A stretch of DNA of 32,165 nucleotides. Origin: Piscicoccus intestinalis NBRC 104926 (lineage in GTDB: Bacteria > Actinomycetota > Actinomycetes > Actinomycetales > Dermatophilaceae). The position numbers and the translations under genes were made by a program. The notes below the pieces were generated by a model. That model had not been told where the DNA came from, ran no database searches, and saw only the letters and a program-made list of their open reading frames with translations. Positions 25,237 through 32,165 of this stretch are shown here, piece by piece. The first letter of the stretch is position 1. Each line of letters opens with the position of its first letter. The stretch covers positions 1-32,165 of the forward strand of contig NZ_BCNQ01000052.1 in NCBI RefSeq assembly GCF_001515525.1, given 5' to 3'.

Positions 25237-26745
25237 TCAGGTGTCGCGGCGGGAGCGGGCGACGACCTTGCTGCGGATCGTCAGGGCGATGACGATGAGC
25301 AGGCCGCCGTAGATGACCAGCGGGATCGGGCCGCTGACGAGCACGGAGTAGTCGCCGTCGGAGGAGAGCAGGCCGTCGCGCAGGCTGGTCTCGGCGAGCG
25401 GGCCGAGCACCATGCCGATCATCAGCGGAGCCAGCGGCATGTCGTGGCGGCGCATGACGAAGCCGATGAGCGCGATGCCCAGCAGCATCCACAGGTCGAA
25501 CACCGAGCCGGAGGTGGCGTACACGCCGAGCCCGCAGAACACCGTGATGCCCGCGTACAGGTACGGCGCGGGGATGAGCAGCAGCTTGGCCCAGTGCCGC
25601 GCGAACGGCATGTTGATGATGAGCAGCACGATCATCGCGACGAAGAAGCTCGCCAGCAGCGCCCACACGAGGTCGGCGCTGCGCGAGAACAGCAGCGGCC
25701 CCGGCTGCAGGCCGTACTGCTGGAACGCGGCGAGCATGATCGCGGCCGTCGCGGAGACGGGCAGGCCGAGCGCGAGCAGCGCCCCCATCGCCATGCCGGT
25801 CGTCGCGTTGCCGGCCGCCTCCGGCGCCGCCAGGCCCCGGATCGCGCCCTTGCCGAACTGCGGATCGGGCCGGCGCCGGTCGAGGCGGCGCTCGACGTCG
25901 TAGGCGAGGAACGTCGGGATCTCCGAGCCGCCGGCCGGGATGACGCCGAACGGCAGCCCGATTCCGGTGCCGCGCAGCCACGCCGGGGTGGCCTCCTTGA
26001 GTTCCGCGCGCGACAGGAACGGCCGACCGCCGCCCTTGGTCAAGGCCTCGGGCCGCGGATCGCGGCGGATCCGCGCCGCCACGTGGAAGACCTCACCGAG
26101 CGCGAGCACCGCGACCGTGACGGTGACCAGCGAGATGCCGTCGAACATCTCCGGCACCCCGAACGTGAAGCGCTGGCTGCCCGAGATCGAGTCGATCCCG
26201 ACGGTCGCCAGCCCCAGGCCGATGACCAGCGCAGACAGGCCCTTCACCGCGGAGTCGGAGACGATCGAGGAGGTCGCGACGAAGGCGAACAGCGCGAGCG
26301 CGAAGAACTCCGCGGGCCCGAAGTTCGCCGAGAAGTCGGCCAGCCGCGGGGCGAGGAAGACGACGATGATGCTGGCGATCATGCCGCCGACGAAGGCGCC
26401 GATCGCGGCCGTGGCCAGCGCCTGGGGCGCCCGCCCGGCCTTGGCCATCTTGTGGCCCTCGAACGTCGAGGCGATCGCCGACGCCTGACCGGGGGTGTTC
26501 ATGAGGATGGCCATCGTCGAGTCGCCGAACATGCCGCCGAAGTAGACGCCGGCGAACATGATGAACGCGCCGGTCGGGTCGAGCGCGAACGTCATCGGCA
26601 GCAGCAGCGCCACCGCCATCGAGGAGCCCAGGCCGGGCAGCACGCCGACCGCGGTGCCGAGGAAGCAGCCGACGAGCACCCACAGCATGTTCATCGGGGT
26701 CAGCGCGCCGGCGAACCCCTCCAGGAGACTGGTCAGTGAGTCCAT
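25237..26745 (-). CDS. tctA: Tripartite tricarboxylate transporter, large membrane subunit TctA
   Basis: A 502-residue membrane protein with about 11-12 segments. The family signatures are near the N-terminus (GCFLGTAVGVLPGLGSSMAVALLLP, then YFGGMFGDSTMAILMNTPG) and in the second half (IGLPFGVIPAGGSEIPTFLAYDVERRL, then AAPEAAGNATTGMAMGALLALGLP). TctA is the translocation channel for a carboxylate delivered by TctC. ATG 26745 begins one base after the TctB stop, so the two are coupled. It is the last gene of tctCBA and converges on the prm regulator with the repeat element between. The substrate is not predictable; citrate and other di- or tricarboxylates are typical. Confidence 0.9.
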   Translation of the reverse strand: MDSLTSLLEGFAGALTPMNMLWVLVGCFLGTAVGVLPGLGSSMAVALLLPMTFALDPTGAFIMFAGVYFGGMFGDSTMAILMNTPGQASAIASTFEGHKMAKAGRAPQALATAAIGAFVGGMIASIIVVFLAPRLADFSANFGPAEFFALALFAFVATSSIVSDSAVKGLSALVIGLGLATVGIDSISGSQRFTFGVPEMFDGISLVTVTVAVLALGEVFHVAARIRRDPRPEALTKGGGRPFLSRAELKEATPAWLRGTGIGLPFGVIPAGGSEIPTFLAYDVERRLDRRRPDPQFGKGAIRGLAAPEAAGNATTGMAMGALLALGLPVSATAAIMLAAFQQYGLQPGPLLFSRSADLVWALLASFFVAMIVLLIINMPFARHWAKLLLIPAPYLYAGITVFCGLGVYATSGSVFDLWMLLGIALIGFVMRRHDMPLAPLMIGMVLGPLAETSLRDGLLSSDGDYSVLVSGPIPLVIYGGLLIVIALTIRSKVVARSRRDT

Positions 26746-26746
26746 G

Positions 26747-27292
26747 TCAGATCCCCCCGAGGAGTCCGGACGGCAGGTTCAGGCCCAGGCCGACGTCGAA
26801 GGCCAGGTAGATCGCGCTGCTGACGACCAGCGCGAGGCTGACGTCGAAGAGCGTGCGGCGGCTGCCCATGCCGCGGGCCACGCACCAGAACAGCAGCGCG
26901 CCCGCGAGGATCCAGCCGAGGAACTCCAGCGTGACGGTGAAGAGCAGGAAGCCGCCGATCGTCCAGGCCACGCTGGTCCAGTCGCTGAACGTGCGGTACG
27001 CGGCACCGTCCCACTCCGGCGGGACCGGCTCCGGCGTGCGCAGGTAGTGCAGCGCGAGCAGCACCGCGAGCACGTACCCCGCCGCCGCCAACAACCCCGG
27101 GAAGAACCGCGGTCCGGGAAAGTCGGTGCCCTCGGGCACGTGCAGCCCCAGGATGCCGACCGTCAGGTATGTGCTGAACGCGAACATCAGCAGCGCCAGC
27201 AGCAGTCCGCTGCGGCCGTGCCAGAACGATTCGGAGCCGGTGTCGCGCGCGGGGTGGTCCGCCGGCGACGACTCCTGGGCAGATGTGCTCAC
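26747..27292 (-). CDS. tctB: Tripartite tricarboxylate transporter, small membrane subunit TctB
   Basis: A 181-residue protein with four predicted membrane segments (GLLLALLMFAFSTYLTVGILG, FFPGLLAAAGYVLAVLLAL, TIGGFLLFTVTLEFLGWILAG, SLALVVSSAIYLAFDVGLG) after a short polar N-terminus. The FPGPRFFPGLLA segment after TM1 is characteristic of TctB. It is poorly conserved in this family, so the call rests partly on position between tctC and tctA. GTG 27292 overlaps the tctC stop by four bases (GTGA). Confidence 0.85.
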   Translation of the reverse strand: MSTSAQESSPADHPARDTGSESFWHGRSGLLLALLMFAFSTYLTVGILGLHVPEGTDFPGPRFFPGLLAAAGYVLAVLLALHYLRTPEPVPPEWDGAAYRTFSDWTSVAWTIGGFLLFTVTLEFLGWILAGALLFWCVARGMGSRRTLFDVSLALVVSSAIYLAFDVGLGLNLPSGLLGGI

Positions 27293-28317
27293 TTGTTCAT
27301 CCTTCCCACGAGCTCACCGATGCGGGCCTCCTCCTCGCCGAACCACTGCTCAAACTGCGGGCCGTCGAGGTAGACGTCGGTCCACTGGTTGCGGGCGATC
27401 GCGTCGCGCCACTCCGGCGTCTGCACGGTCTCGTGCACGACCTGACGCAGGGTCTCGAACTCCTCGTCGGTGATGCCGGGGGGCGCGACGATCGCGCGCC
27501 AGTTCGCCAGCGTCACGTCGTAACCCAGCTCGCGCGCCGTGGGGATGCTGCTGCCCGCGAAGCGCTGCGGCGCGGTCAGCGCCAGCGCCCGCAGCCGGCC
27601 GCCCTCGATCTGGTCGGCGACGTCCTTGTAGCCCGAGGTCGCCGCGACGCCGGTGTGCGTGATGAGGGCCTGGGTGACCTCACCGCCTCCGGACTTGGGG
27701 ATGACCGTCATGTTGCGGGTGTCGACGCCCGCCTTCGTCGCGAGGTCGGTGAGCACGAGCTCGTCGAACGTGCCGCCCGACACCCACGGGGTGCCGCTCG
27801 GGTTGGCCTTCCACGCGGCGACGAGGTCGTCGAGCGTCTGATAGGGGGAGTCGGCGGGCACGACGACCGCGTTGTACTCCTCGACGACCCGCGCGATCGG
27901 GCGCACGTTGTCGTGGGTGACCGCCGAGTCGAGCAGGTCGATGCTGCCGACGAGCCCGGTGCCGGTGACCATGAGCACGTTGGCCTGCCCGCTCATCGTC
28001 GACAGCTGGCCGAGCCCGATCGTGCCGCCCGCGCCCGGGATGTTGACGACCTGGGAGTTGTTCGTGATCCCGTTCGTACGCATCGCCTGCTGCATCTCGC
28101 GCATGAACGTGTCCCAGCCGCCGCCGGCGCCGGCCGGGGCGATGAGGGTGACGTTAGAGCGGACGTCGCGGCCGGTGCTCGCCGAGGCGAACGAGAAGTA
28201 GGTGGCGGTGCTGATGACGAGGGCGGCGACGATGCCGTAGATCACCATGGCCACGGGATGACGGGACGAGTCGGGCGCGCTGTCCCGTTCGCCCGGAGGT
28301 GCAGTCTGCGTCGACAC
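27289..28317 (-). CDS. tctC: Tripartite tricarboxylate transporter, substrate-binding protein TctC (Bug family)
   Basis: A 342-residue extracytoplasmic solute receptor. An N-terminal hydrophobic segment (AMVIYGIVAALVISTATYFSF) is a signal peptide or anchor without a lipobox Cys. Mature features of the Bug family follow: VTLIAPAGAGGGWDTFMREM, VVNIPGAGGTIGLGQL, and LRALALTAPQRFAG with ARELGYDVTLANWRAIVAPPG. It captures a carboxylate and delivers it to TctBA. GTG 28317 has GGAAGGA eight bases upstream; the frame is open to 28425. First gene of the operon. No TctDE two-component system adjoins it, so how it is induced is not visible. Confidence 0.87.
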   Translation of the reverse strand: MSTQTAPPGERDSAPDSSRHPVAMVIYGIVAALVISTATYFSFASASTGRDVRSNVTLIAPAGAGGGWDTFMREMQQAMRTNGITNNSQVVNIPGAGGTIGLGQLSTMSGQANVLMVTGTGLVGSIDLLDSAVTHDNVRPIARVVEEYNAVVVPADSPYQTLDDLVAAWKANPSGTPWVSGGTFDELVLTDLATKAGVDTRNMTVIPKSGGGEVTQALITHTGVAATSGYKDVADQIEGGRLRALALTAPQRFAGSSIPTARELGYDVTLANWRAIVAPPGITDEEFETLRQVVHETVQTPEWRDAIARNQWTDVYLDGPQFEQWFGEEEARIGELVGRMNK

Positions 28318-28496
28318 TGGCGCGATCCTTCCGAATCCGTAGCCCGGTCGGCACCATTGCCGACCCCCGCGAGCCGTTCCAGCGAGAGTAAGGGCTGCGC
28401 GGTTGGGGGACCAGTGGCACGTCATCGGGCCCCCACGGTCATTACTGTGGACGATGTAGACCGCGCTGTGGGCGTCCGTCGCCCACCGTTCTCTGA

Positions 28497-28527
28497 TCGC
28501 TATTCGTCCTCGTACGCTCGCTATTCG
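28497..28527. promoter_or_regulatory. Direct repeat TCGCTATTCG before the stress protein gene
   Basis: TCGCTATTCG occurs at 28497-28506 and 28518-28527, a 21-bp period (two helical turns), and GATCGCTA recurs at 28495 and 28527. It lies in the tctC/usp divergent spacer, close to the usp ribosome site. An operator is inferred. Confidence 0.4.
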
Positions 28528-28550
28528 ATCGCTACCCGCCGGAGGCAGCC

Positions 28551-28910
28551 ATGACCGTCGTTCTCGCCCGTACCGCGACCGCCGAAGGAGATGCCGCGCG
28601 CGACGCCGCCGTCGAAGAGGCCAAGCGGCGCGGTGAGGACCTGCTGGTCTTCAACCTCGGCGGCGAGCAGCTCGACCCGGAGGGCTCCGAGCTCGACGGC
28701 GTGGCCGTCACCTACCGCTCTCCCGACGCCCGCAACCGTGACTCGGTCGGCGAGCTCATCGACGCCGCGCAGGAGATCGGCGCCTCCGCGGTCGTCATCG
28801 GCATCCGGCACCGCAGCCCGGTCGGCAAGCTGCTGCTCGGGTCGGCCGCCCAGCAGATCCTGCTCGAGGCGTCCATGCCGGTGATCGCCGTCAAGGCGTC
28901 CAAGGGCTGA
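28551..28910 (+). CDS. Universal stress protein, single UspA domain
   Basis: A 119-residue UspA-fold protein, shorter than the usual ~140. The first strand (MTVVLARTATAEGDAARDAAVEEA) lacks the common VDGSxxS loop. The C-terminal nucleotide loop is recognisable: ASAVVIGIRHRSPVGKLLLGSAAQQILLEASMPVIAVK in separate parts, with the G..G and GS elements of ATP-binding members. Cytoplasmic; role in stress or starvation survival is known for the family but the trigger is unknown. ATG 28551 has GGAGG five bases upstream. Monocistronic, with a strong terminator 18 bases after its stop. Confidence 0.85.
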   Translation: MTVVLARTATAEGDAARDAAVEEAKRRGEDLLVFNLGGEQLDPEGSELDGVAVTYRSPDARNRDSVGELIDAAQEIGASAVVIGIRHRSPVGKLLLGSAAQQILLEASMPVIAVKASKG

Positions 28911-28928
28911 GCCCGACACACCCCGCCC

Positions 28929-28968
28929 GACGAACGGCCGCCCCTCGCCACGGGGGCGGCCGTTCGTC
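28929..28968 (+). terminator. Hairpin terminator after the stress protein gene
   Basis: GACGAACGGCCGCCCC and its full complement form a perfect 16-bp stem with an 8-base loop. No T tract follows. Confidence 0.85.
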
Positions 28969-29084
28969 GCGCCGGGAAACGATTCGACCCGGCCGGGCGG
29001 CGCGTTCTACCGTGGATCGGCGCGTCGGACCGCGCGCCGGTCATCCGCGTTTTCTCGACTCCCCACTCGCTGACAGGACCTCCC

Positions 29085-30557
29085 GTGCCCACAGACACGA
29101 GCCCCGCCACGGGCTCATCGGCGCCGACGCAGGAGCAGCGCAACCGCACAGTGTTGCGTGTACTCACCGTCGCGGCGTTCGTCGTCATCCTCAACGAGAC
29201 GATCATGACGAACGCGATCCCGGTGCTCATGGGCGTGCTGGAGATCGACGCCCGCGCCGCCCAGTGGCTGTCCACCGGGTTCATGCTGACGATGGCGATC
29301 GTCATCCCCACGACCGGTTGGCTGCTGCAGCGGGTCGGTCGGCGTACCGCGTTCCTGCTGGCGATCGGCTCGTTCACCGTCGGCACCGCGGTGTGCGGTG
29401 CCGCACCCACCTTCGAGGTGCTGCTCCTCGGCCGCGTCGTCCAGGCCTGCGGCACGGCGATCATGATGCCGCTGCTCATGTCGACGGTGCTCGCGCTCGT
29501 GCCGCGCCGTGACCGCGGCCGGGTCATGGGCAACGTGTCGTTGGCGATCTCGGTGGCCCCGGCGCTCGGACCGGCCCTGTCGGGCCTGGTGCTGGCGGTG
29601 GCCTCCTGGCGCTGGCTGTTCGGCGTCGTCCTGCCGATCGCGATCCTCGTCGGGGTGCTCGGCCTGCGACTGCTGTCCCGCGACGACGAACCGCGTTCCG
29701 GCGCGCTCGATCTCGTCAGCGTCGTGCTCACCGTGCTCGGCTTCGGCGGCGTCGTCTACGGCCTGAGCCAGCTCGGGGGGGAGGCCCACGCCGTGCTGCC
29801 TCCGCTGTGGTGTCTGGGCATCGGGGCGGTGGCGCTGGCCCTGTTCACGGCCCGGCAGGTGTTTCTGCTGCGGCGCGGGGGCGCGCCGCTGCTCGACCTG
29901 CGGGTGCTGCGCCACCGTGACTACGTCGTCTCGATCGCCATCATGGCGCTGTCGTTCCTCGCGCTCATGGGCGCGGTCATCGTGCTGCCGATCCACCTGC
30001 AGCAGGGGCTCGGCCTGAGCACCCTGCAGGCGGGACTGCTGCTCATGCCCGGGGCCCTGCTCATGGGTCTGCTCGGGCCGCGGGTGGGCCGGCTCTACGA
30101 CCGGGTCGGTGCCCGGGTGCTCGTGCTGCCCGGCACGTGCGTGTTCGTCGCCGGCCTGGCCGCCATGGCCTGGTCGACCGGGTGGGCCGGGTGGCCCGTG
30201 TTCCTCGGGTTGCACGTGCTCGTCAGCATCGCGCTCGCGTTCGTCTTCACACCGGTGTTCACAACCGGCCTCGGTGCGCTGTCGTCCGGACTGTACGAGC
30301 ACGGGTCGGCGCTGCTCGGCACGCTGCAGCAGGTGGCCGCGGCCGCGGGCACGGCCCTCGTCGTCACCGTCATGTCGACTCGTGCGGCCTCGTTGGCGGC
30401 GGCCGGCGCGCCGGCGCACGATGCGCAGGTCGGCGGCATCGGCACGGGCATCGCGGTGGCCGCCGCGCTGGCGTTCGGCGGTGTGGTCGGCGCGGCGCTG
30501 CTGCCCGGCGGTCGGCCCGCGGACGACTCCGACGACGCGGGGGAACCCGCGGCCTGA
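29085..30557 (+). CDS. DHA2-family (EmrB/QacA-type) MFS drug exporter
   Basis: A 490-residue proton antiporter with 14 predicted membrane segments. TM1 has the family pattern VLNETIMTNAIPVLM, where an acidic residue sits in the membrane (ILNET). Motif A is LLQRVGRRTAFLL. Motif C in TM5 is seen as ISVAPALGPALSGLVLA, an antiporter mark. The second half contains LQQGLGLSTLQAGLLLMPGALLMGLLGPRVGRLYDRVGAR in parts. Such proteins export hydrophobic drugs. GTG 29085 has AGGA eight bases upstream and codes MPTDTSPATG. A hairpin follows the gene. Specific substrate unknown. Confidence 0.88.
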   Translation: MPTDTSPATGSSAPTQEQRNRTVLRVLTVAAFVVILNETIMTNAIPVLMGVLEIDARAAQWLSTGFMLTMAIVIPTTGWLLQRVGRRTAFLLAIGSFTVGTAVCGAAPTFEVLLLGRVVQACGTAIMMPLLMSTVLALVPRRDRGRVMGNVSLAISVAPALGPALSGLVLAVASWRWLFGVVLPIAILVGVLGLRLLSRDDEPRSGALDLVSVVLTVLGFGGVVYGLSQLGGEAHAVLPPLWCLGIGAVALALFTARQVFLLRRGGAPLLDLRVLRHRDYVVSIAIMALSFLALMGAVIVLPIHLQQGLGLSTLQAGLLLMPGALLMGLLGPRVGRLYDRVGARVLVLPGTCVFVAGLAAMAWSTGWAGWPVFLGLHVLVSIALAFVFTPVFTTGLGALSSGLYEHGSALLGTLQQVAAAAGTALVVTVMSTRAASLAAAGAPAHDAQVGGIGTGIAVAAALAFGGVVGAALLPGGRPADDSDDAGEPAA

Positions 30558-30603
30558 GGCGCTCGGGCGCACGTTGTTCTCGGCCGGGATCGCGGCCTGT
30601 TAT

Positions 30604-30642
30604 CGCGGGGCGGCGCACGTTAACCACGGGCGCCGCCCCGCG
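30604..30642 (+). terminator. Hairpin terminator after the drug exporter
   Basis: CGCGGGGCGGCGC and its complement GCGCCGCCCCGCG make a perfect 13-bp stem around a 13-base loop, followed by CTCAGTTT. It is 46 bases past the stop. Confidence 0.75.
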
Positions 30643-30735
30643 CTCAGTTTGGGTGCGATGTGGGTCGCGGCGGGGCCGTTAGCTTTCCGGCGTCCGCCCC
30701 GGACAGGCTGCCCCTGACCTGAAAGGCCCTCCCCC

Positions 30736-31227
30736 ATGCGCACATTCGCTTCCGCCGCGGCCCTCGCGCTCGCTGCCGCCCTCGTCGCGTCTCCCGCGGC
30801 CCACGCGAGCAGCGGCCCCGACATCGGCGTCGACACCACGAAGACCGGCGGGGTCCAGGGCGTGTACGCCAACGGCGTCGGATCGATCACCAACACCGGT
30901 GACGTGACGATCCCGGCGGGCGTGGGCGTCGACGTCATGGTCCACAACATGGAGAACATGCCGCACGAGCTGCACGCCAACACCGTGACGCCGCACAACA
31001 TCTTCGCGCTGCGCGCGGTGCCGACCGGGCTCATGTCGTGGCGGCTGACGACGCTGAAGTCGCTGGCTCCGGGCGAGACGCAGAAGTTCAGCTGGACCGT
31101 GCACCACTACGGCACGTGGCACCGGGTGTACCACCACGTCGAGCTGCAAACGATGCCGGGCGGGCTGACGGACTCCGACCCGAGCAACAACATGGACCGG
31201 GAGGACAACGGCGGAGTCGGTCTCTGA
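30736..31227 (+). CDS. Small secreted His-rich protein of unknown function
   Basis: A 163-residue protein I do not recognise. The N-terminus (MRTFASAAALALAAALVASPAAHA, in two parts) is a Sec signal peptide with a likely cut after AHA. The mature ~140 residues look like a beta-sandwich of the Ig or CARDB kind (GSITNTGDVTIPAGVGVDVMV, LAPGETQKFSWTV). They are rich in His: HNMENMPHELHANTVTPHN and VHHYGTWHRVYHHVE. The acidic tail has SDPSNNMDREDNGG. The His and Met residues could bind metal, as in cupredoxin-like or copper-handling proteins, but this is conjecture. ATG 30736 has AAAGG nine bases upstream. Monocistronic, bracketed by terminators. Confidence 0.75.
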   Translation: MRTFASAAALALAAALVASPAAHASSGPDIGVDTTKTGGVQGVYANGVGSITNTGDVTIPAGVGVDVMVHNMENMPHELHANTVTPHNIFALRAVPTGLMSWRLTTLKSLAPGETQKFSWTVHHYGTWHRVYHHVELQTMPGGLTDSDPSNNMDREDNGGVGL

Positions 31228-31286
31228 CCCTGACGAGATCGCGTCGCCCCCTCGACGCCCGCTGACTCGTATCGTCGCCTCCCCAC

Positions 31287-31320
31287 CGACGCCCCGCCCG
31301 ACCCCCCGGGCGGGGCGTCG
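31287..31320 (+). terminator. Hairpin terminator after the secreted protein gene
   Basis: CGACGCCCCGCCCG and its complement form a perfect 14-bp stem with a 6-base loop, 60 bases past the stop. Confidence 0.82.
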
Positions 31321-31433
31321 CTATGCCCCGGCCTCGTGCCGGCCGCCCGGGGGCAGGGCATGATGGGGGCGACCGCCATCGCACCGGCGGGCGCCACGAC
31401 CTCGACCCAGCCCCCCAGCCACAGGAGCAGGCC

Positions 31434-32165
31434 ATGACGCGACAGCGACGGGTAGCGATCGTGGGTGCGGGGCCCTCCGGGCTCTTCGCGGCGCAGGCGT
31501 TGGCCACGCAGGACCGGCTCCCGGTGCGCATCGACCTGTTCGAGAGGCTGCCGACGCCGTACGGCCTGCTGCGCTACGGGGTGGCGCCCGACCACGAGAA
31601 CATCAAGGCGGTGGCCCGCGCGCTGGCCTCGACGTTCGACCACGGCGACGTGAGCTTCTGGGGGTTGGCCGAGTTCGGGCACGACGTGACGCGCGCCGAG
31701 CTGCTCGCCGGCTACGACGCGGTGATCTACGCGGTGGGCGCGGCGCAGGACATCCACCTGCAGATCCCCGGCGAGAACCTCTCCGGCTCGCGGTCGGCGC
31801 GGGAGTTCGTCGCCTGGTACGGCGGCCACCCGGACGCCCGCCCGCAGAACCTCTCGGGGGTGACCGGCGCCGCCGCGATCGGGGTCGGCAACGTGGCGAT
31901 CGACGTGGCGCGCGTGCTGCTCAAGGACCCCACCGACCTGGAGCGCACCGACATGCCGCCGGGGGTGCTCGAGGAGCTGCACGCGGCCGACGTGCGCGAC
32001 GTGTGGATCGTCGGGCGCCGCGGCCCCGAGCACGCGAGCTACACGACCAAGGAGCTGCGCGAGCTGGTCGGTCTGCCCGGCGTGCAGGTGCTCATCGACC
32101 CCGCGGCGCTCGACGCGGCCGAGCGGGGCGACGGGGGTGAAGGGGCCGGCGGGGCCGGCGGGGCC
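31434..32165 (+). CDS. fprA: Ferredoxin-NADP reductase of adrenodoxin reductase type (FprA-like), 3' end outside window
   Basis: The frame is open from ATG 31434 to the right edge (244 codons; family length ~450-560). The FAD-binding motif VAIVGAGPSGLFAAQ is at the start, followed by FERLPTPYGLLRYGVAPDHENIKAV, which is diagnostic of the adrenodoxin reductase/FprA branch. Next come AVIYAVGAAQDIHLQIPGE and the NADP-binding motif GVGNVAIDVARVLL, with WIVGRRGPEHASYTTKELREL. It moves electrons between NADPH and ferredoxins for P450s and other iron-sulfur enzymes. AGGAG lies seven bases upstream. The last bases are a GGGGCCGGC repeat coding a Gly/Ala-rich stretch, unusual for this family. Confidence 0.88.
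   Translation, partial: MTRQRRVAIVGAGPSGLFAAQALATQDRLPVRIDLFERLPTPYGLLRYGVAPDHENIKAVARALASTFDHGDVSFWGLAEFGHDVTRAELLAGYDAVIYAVGAAQDIHLQIPGENLSGSRSAREFVAWYGGHPDARPQNLSGVTGAAAIGVGNVAIDVARVLLKDPTDLERTDMPPGVLEELHAADVRDVWIVGRRGPEHASYTTKELRELVGLPGVQVLIDPAALDAAERGDGGEGAGGAGGA

Noticed and set aside
25156-26739. Plus-strand 527-residue frame antisense to tctA
   Set aside because: Composition is typical of a shadow frame, and tctA has full family signatures.

Overview
The window is high-GC DNA with strong G/C preference at third codon positions, many GTG starts, 4-nt ATGA/GTGA gene overlaps and several start codons with no leader. This points to an actinobacterium. A fused OleB-OleC protein and a PrmABCD-type propane monooxygenase locus fit that group, perhaps Micrococcales, but the genus cannot be fixed from the sequence alone. 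No rRNA, tRNA, CRISPR array, transposase or phage gene was seen.

Layout. Positions 1-2502 (minus) hold oleA and the start of an oleB-oleC fusion, the core of long-chain olefin (head-to-head hydrocarbon) synthesis. dinB follows (2771-3838, minus), diverging from two tandem paralogous amino-acid permeases (3977-7187). These converge on an Lrp/AsnC regulator. Next come a luciferase-like flavin oxidoreductase, an MFS carrier diverging from a GlxA/AraC-type regulator, a two-domain GNAT acetyltransferase and an Nramp metal transporter (7135-14165).

Positions 14335-25082 are the propane monooxygenase locus. On the minus strand, in transcription order, are prmA, prmB, prmC, prmD, an amidohydrolase, a DUF59 protein, a zinc alcohol dehydrogenase and a dedicated groEL. 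A GAF/Fis-type regulator diverges from prmA. The logic is a diiron hydroxylase with its reductase and coupling protein, a dehydrogenase for the resulting alcohol, and helpers for folding and metal assembly. The locus carries four lesions: a deletion joining truncated prmB to truncated prmC, two frameshifts in the alcohol dehydrogenase, and one frameshift in the regulator. Every other gene in the window reads through cleanly. Either propane oxidation is decaying in this strain or the assembly is faulty here.

Positions 25237-28317 (minus) hold tctCBA, a tripartite carboxylate uptake system. Then on the plus strand come a universal stress protein, a DHA2-family drug exporter, a small His-rich secreted protein and the start of a ferredoxin-NADP reductase that runs off the right edge. 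Non-coding structure includes a 76-bp palindromic element present twice, both times at a convergent gene junction, several strong hairpin terminators, a TCTCA-N3-TGAGA palindrome found twice before prmA and once before mntH, and a large inverted repeat inside the prm operon.
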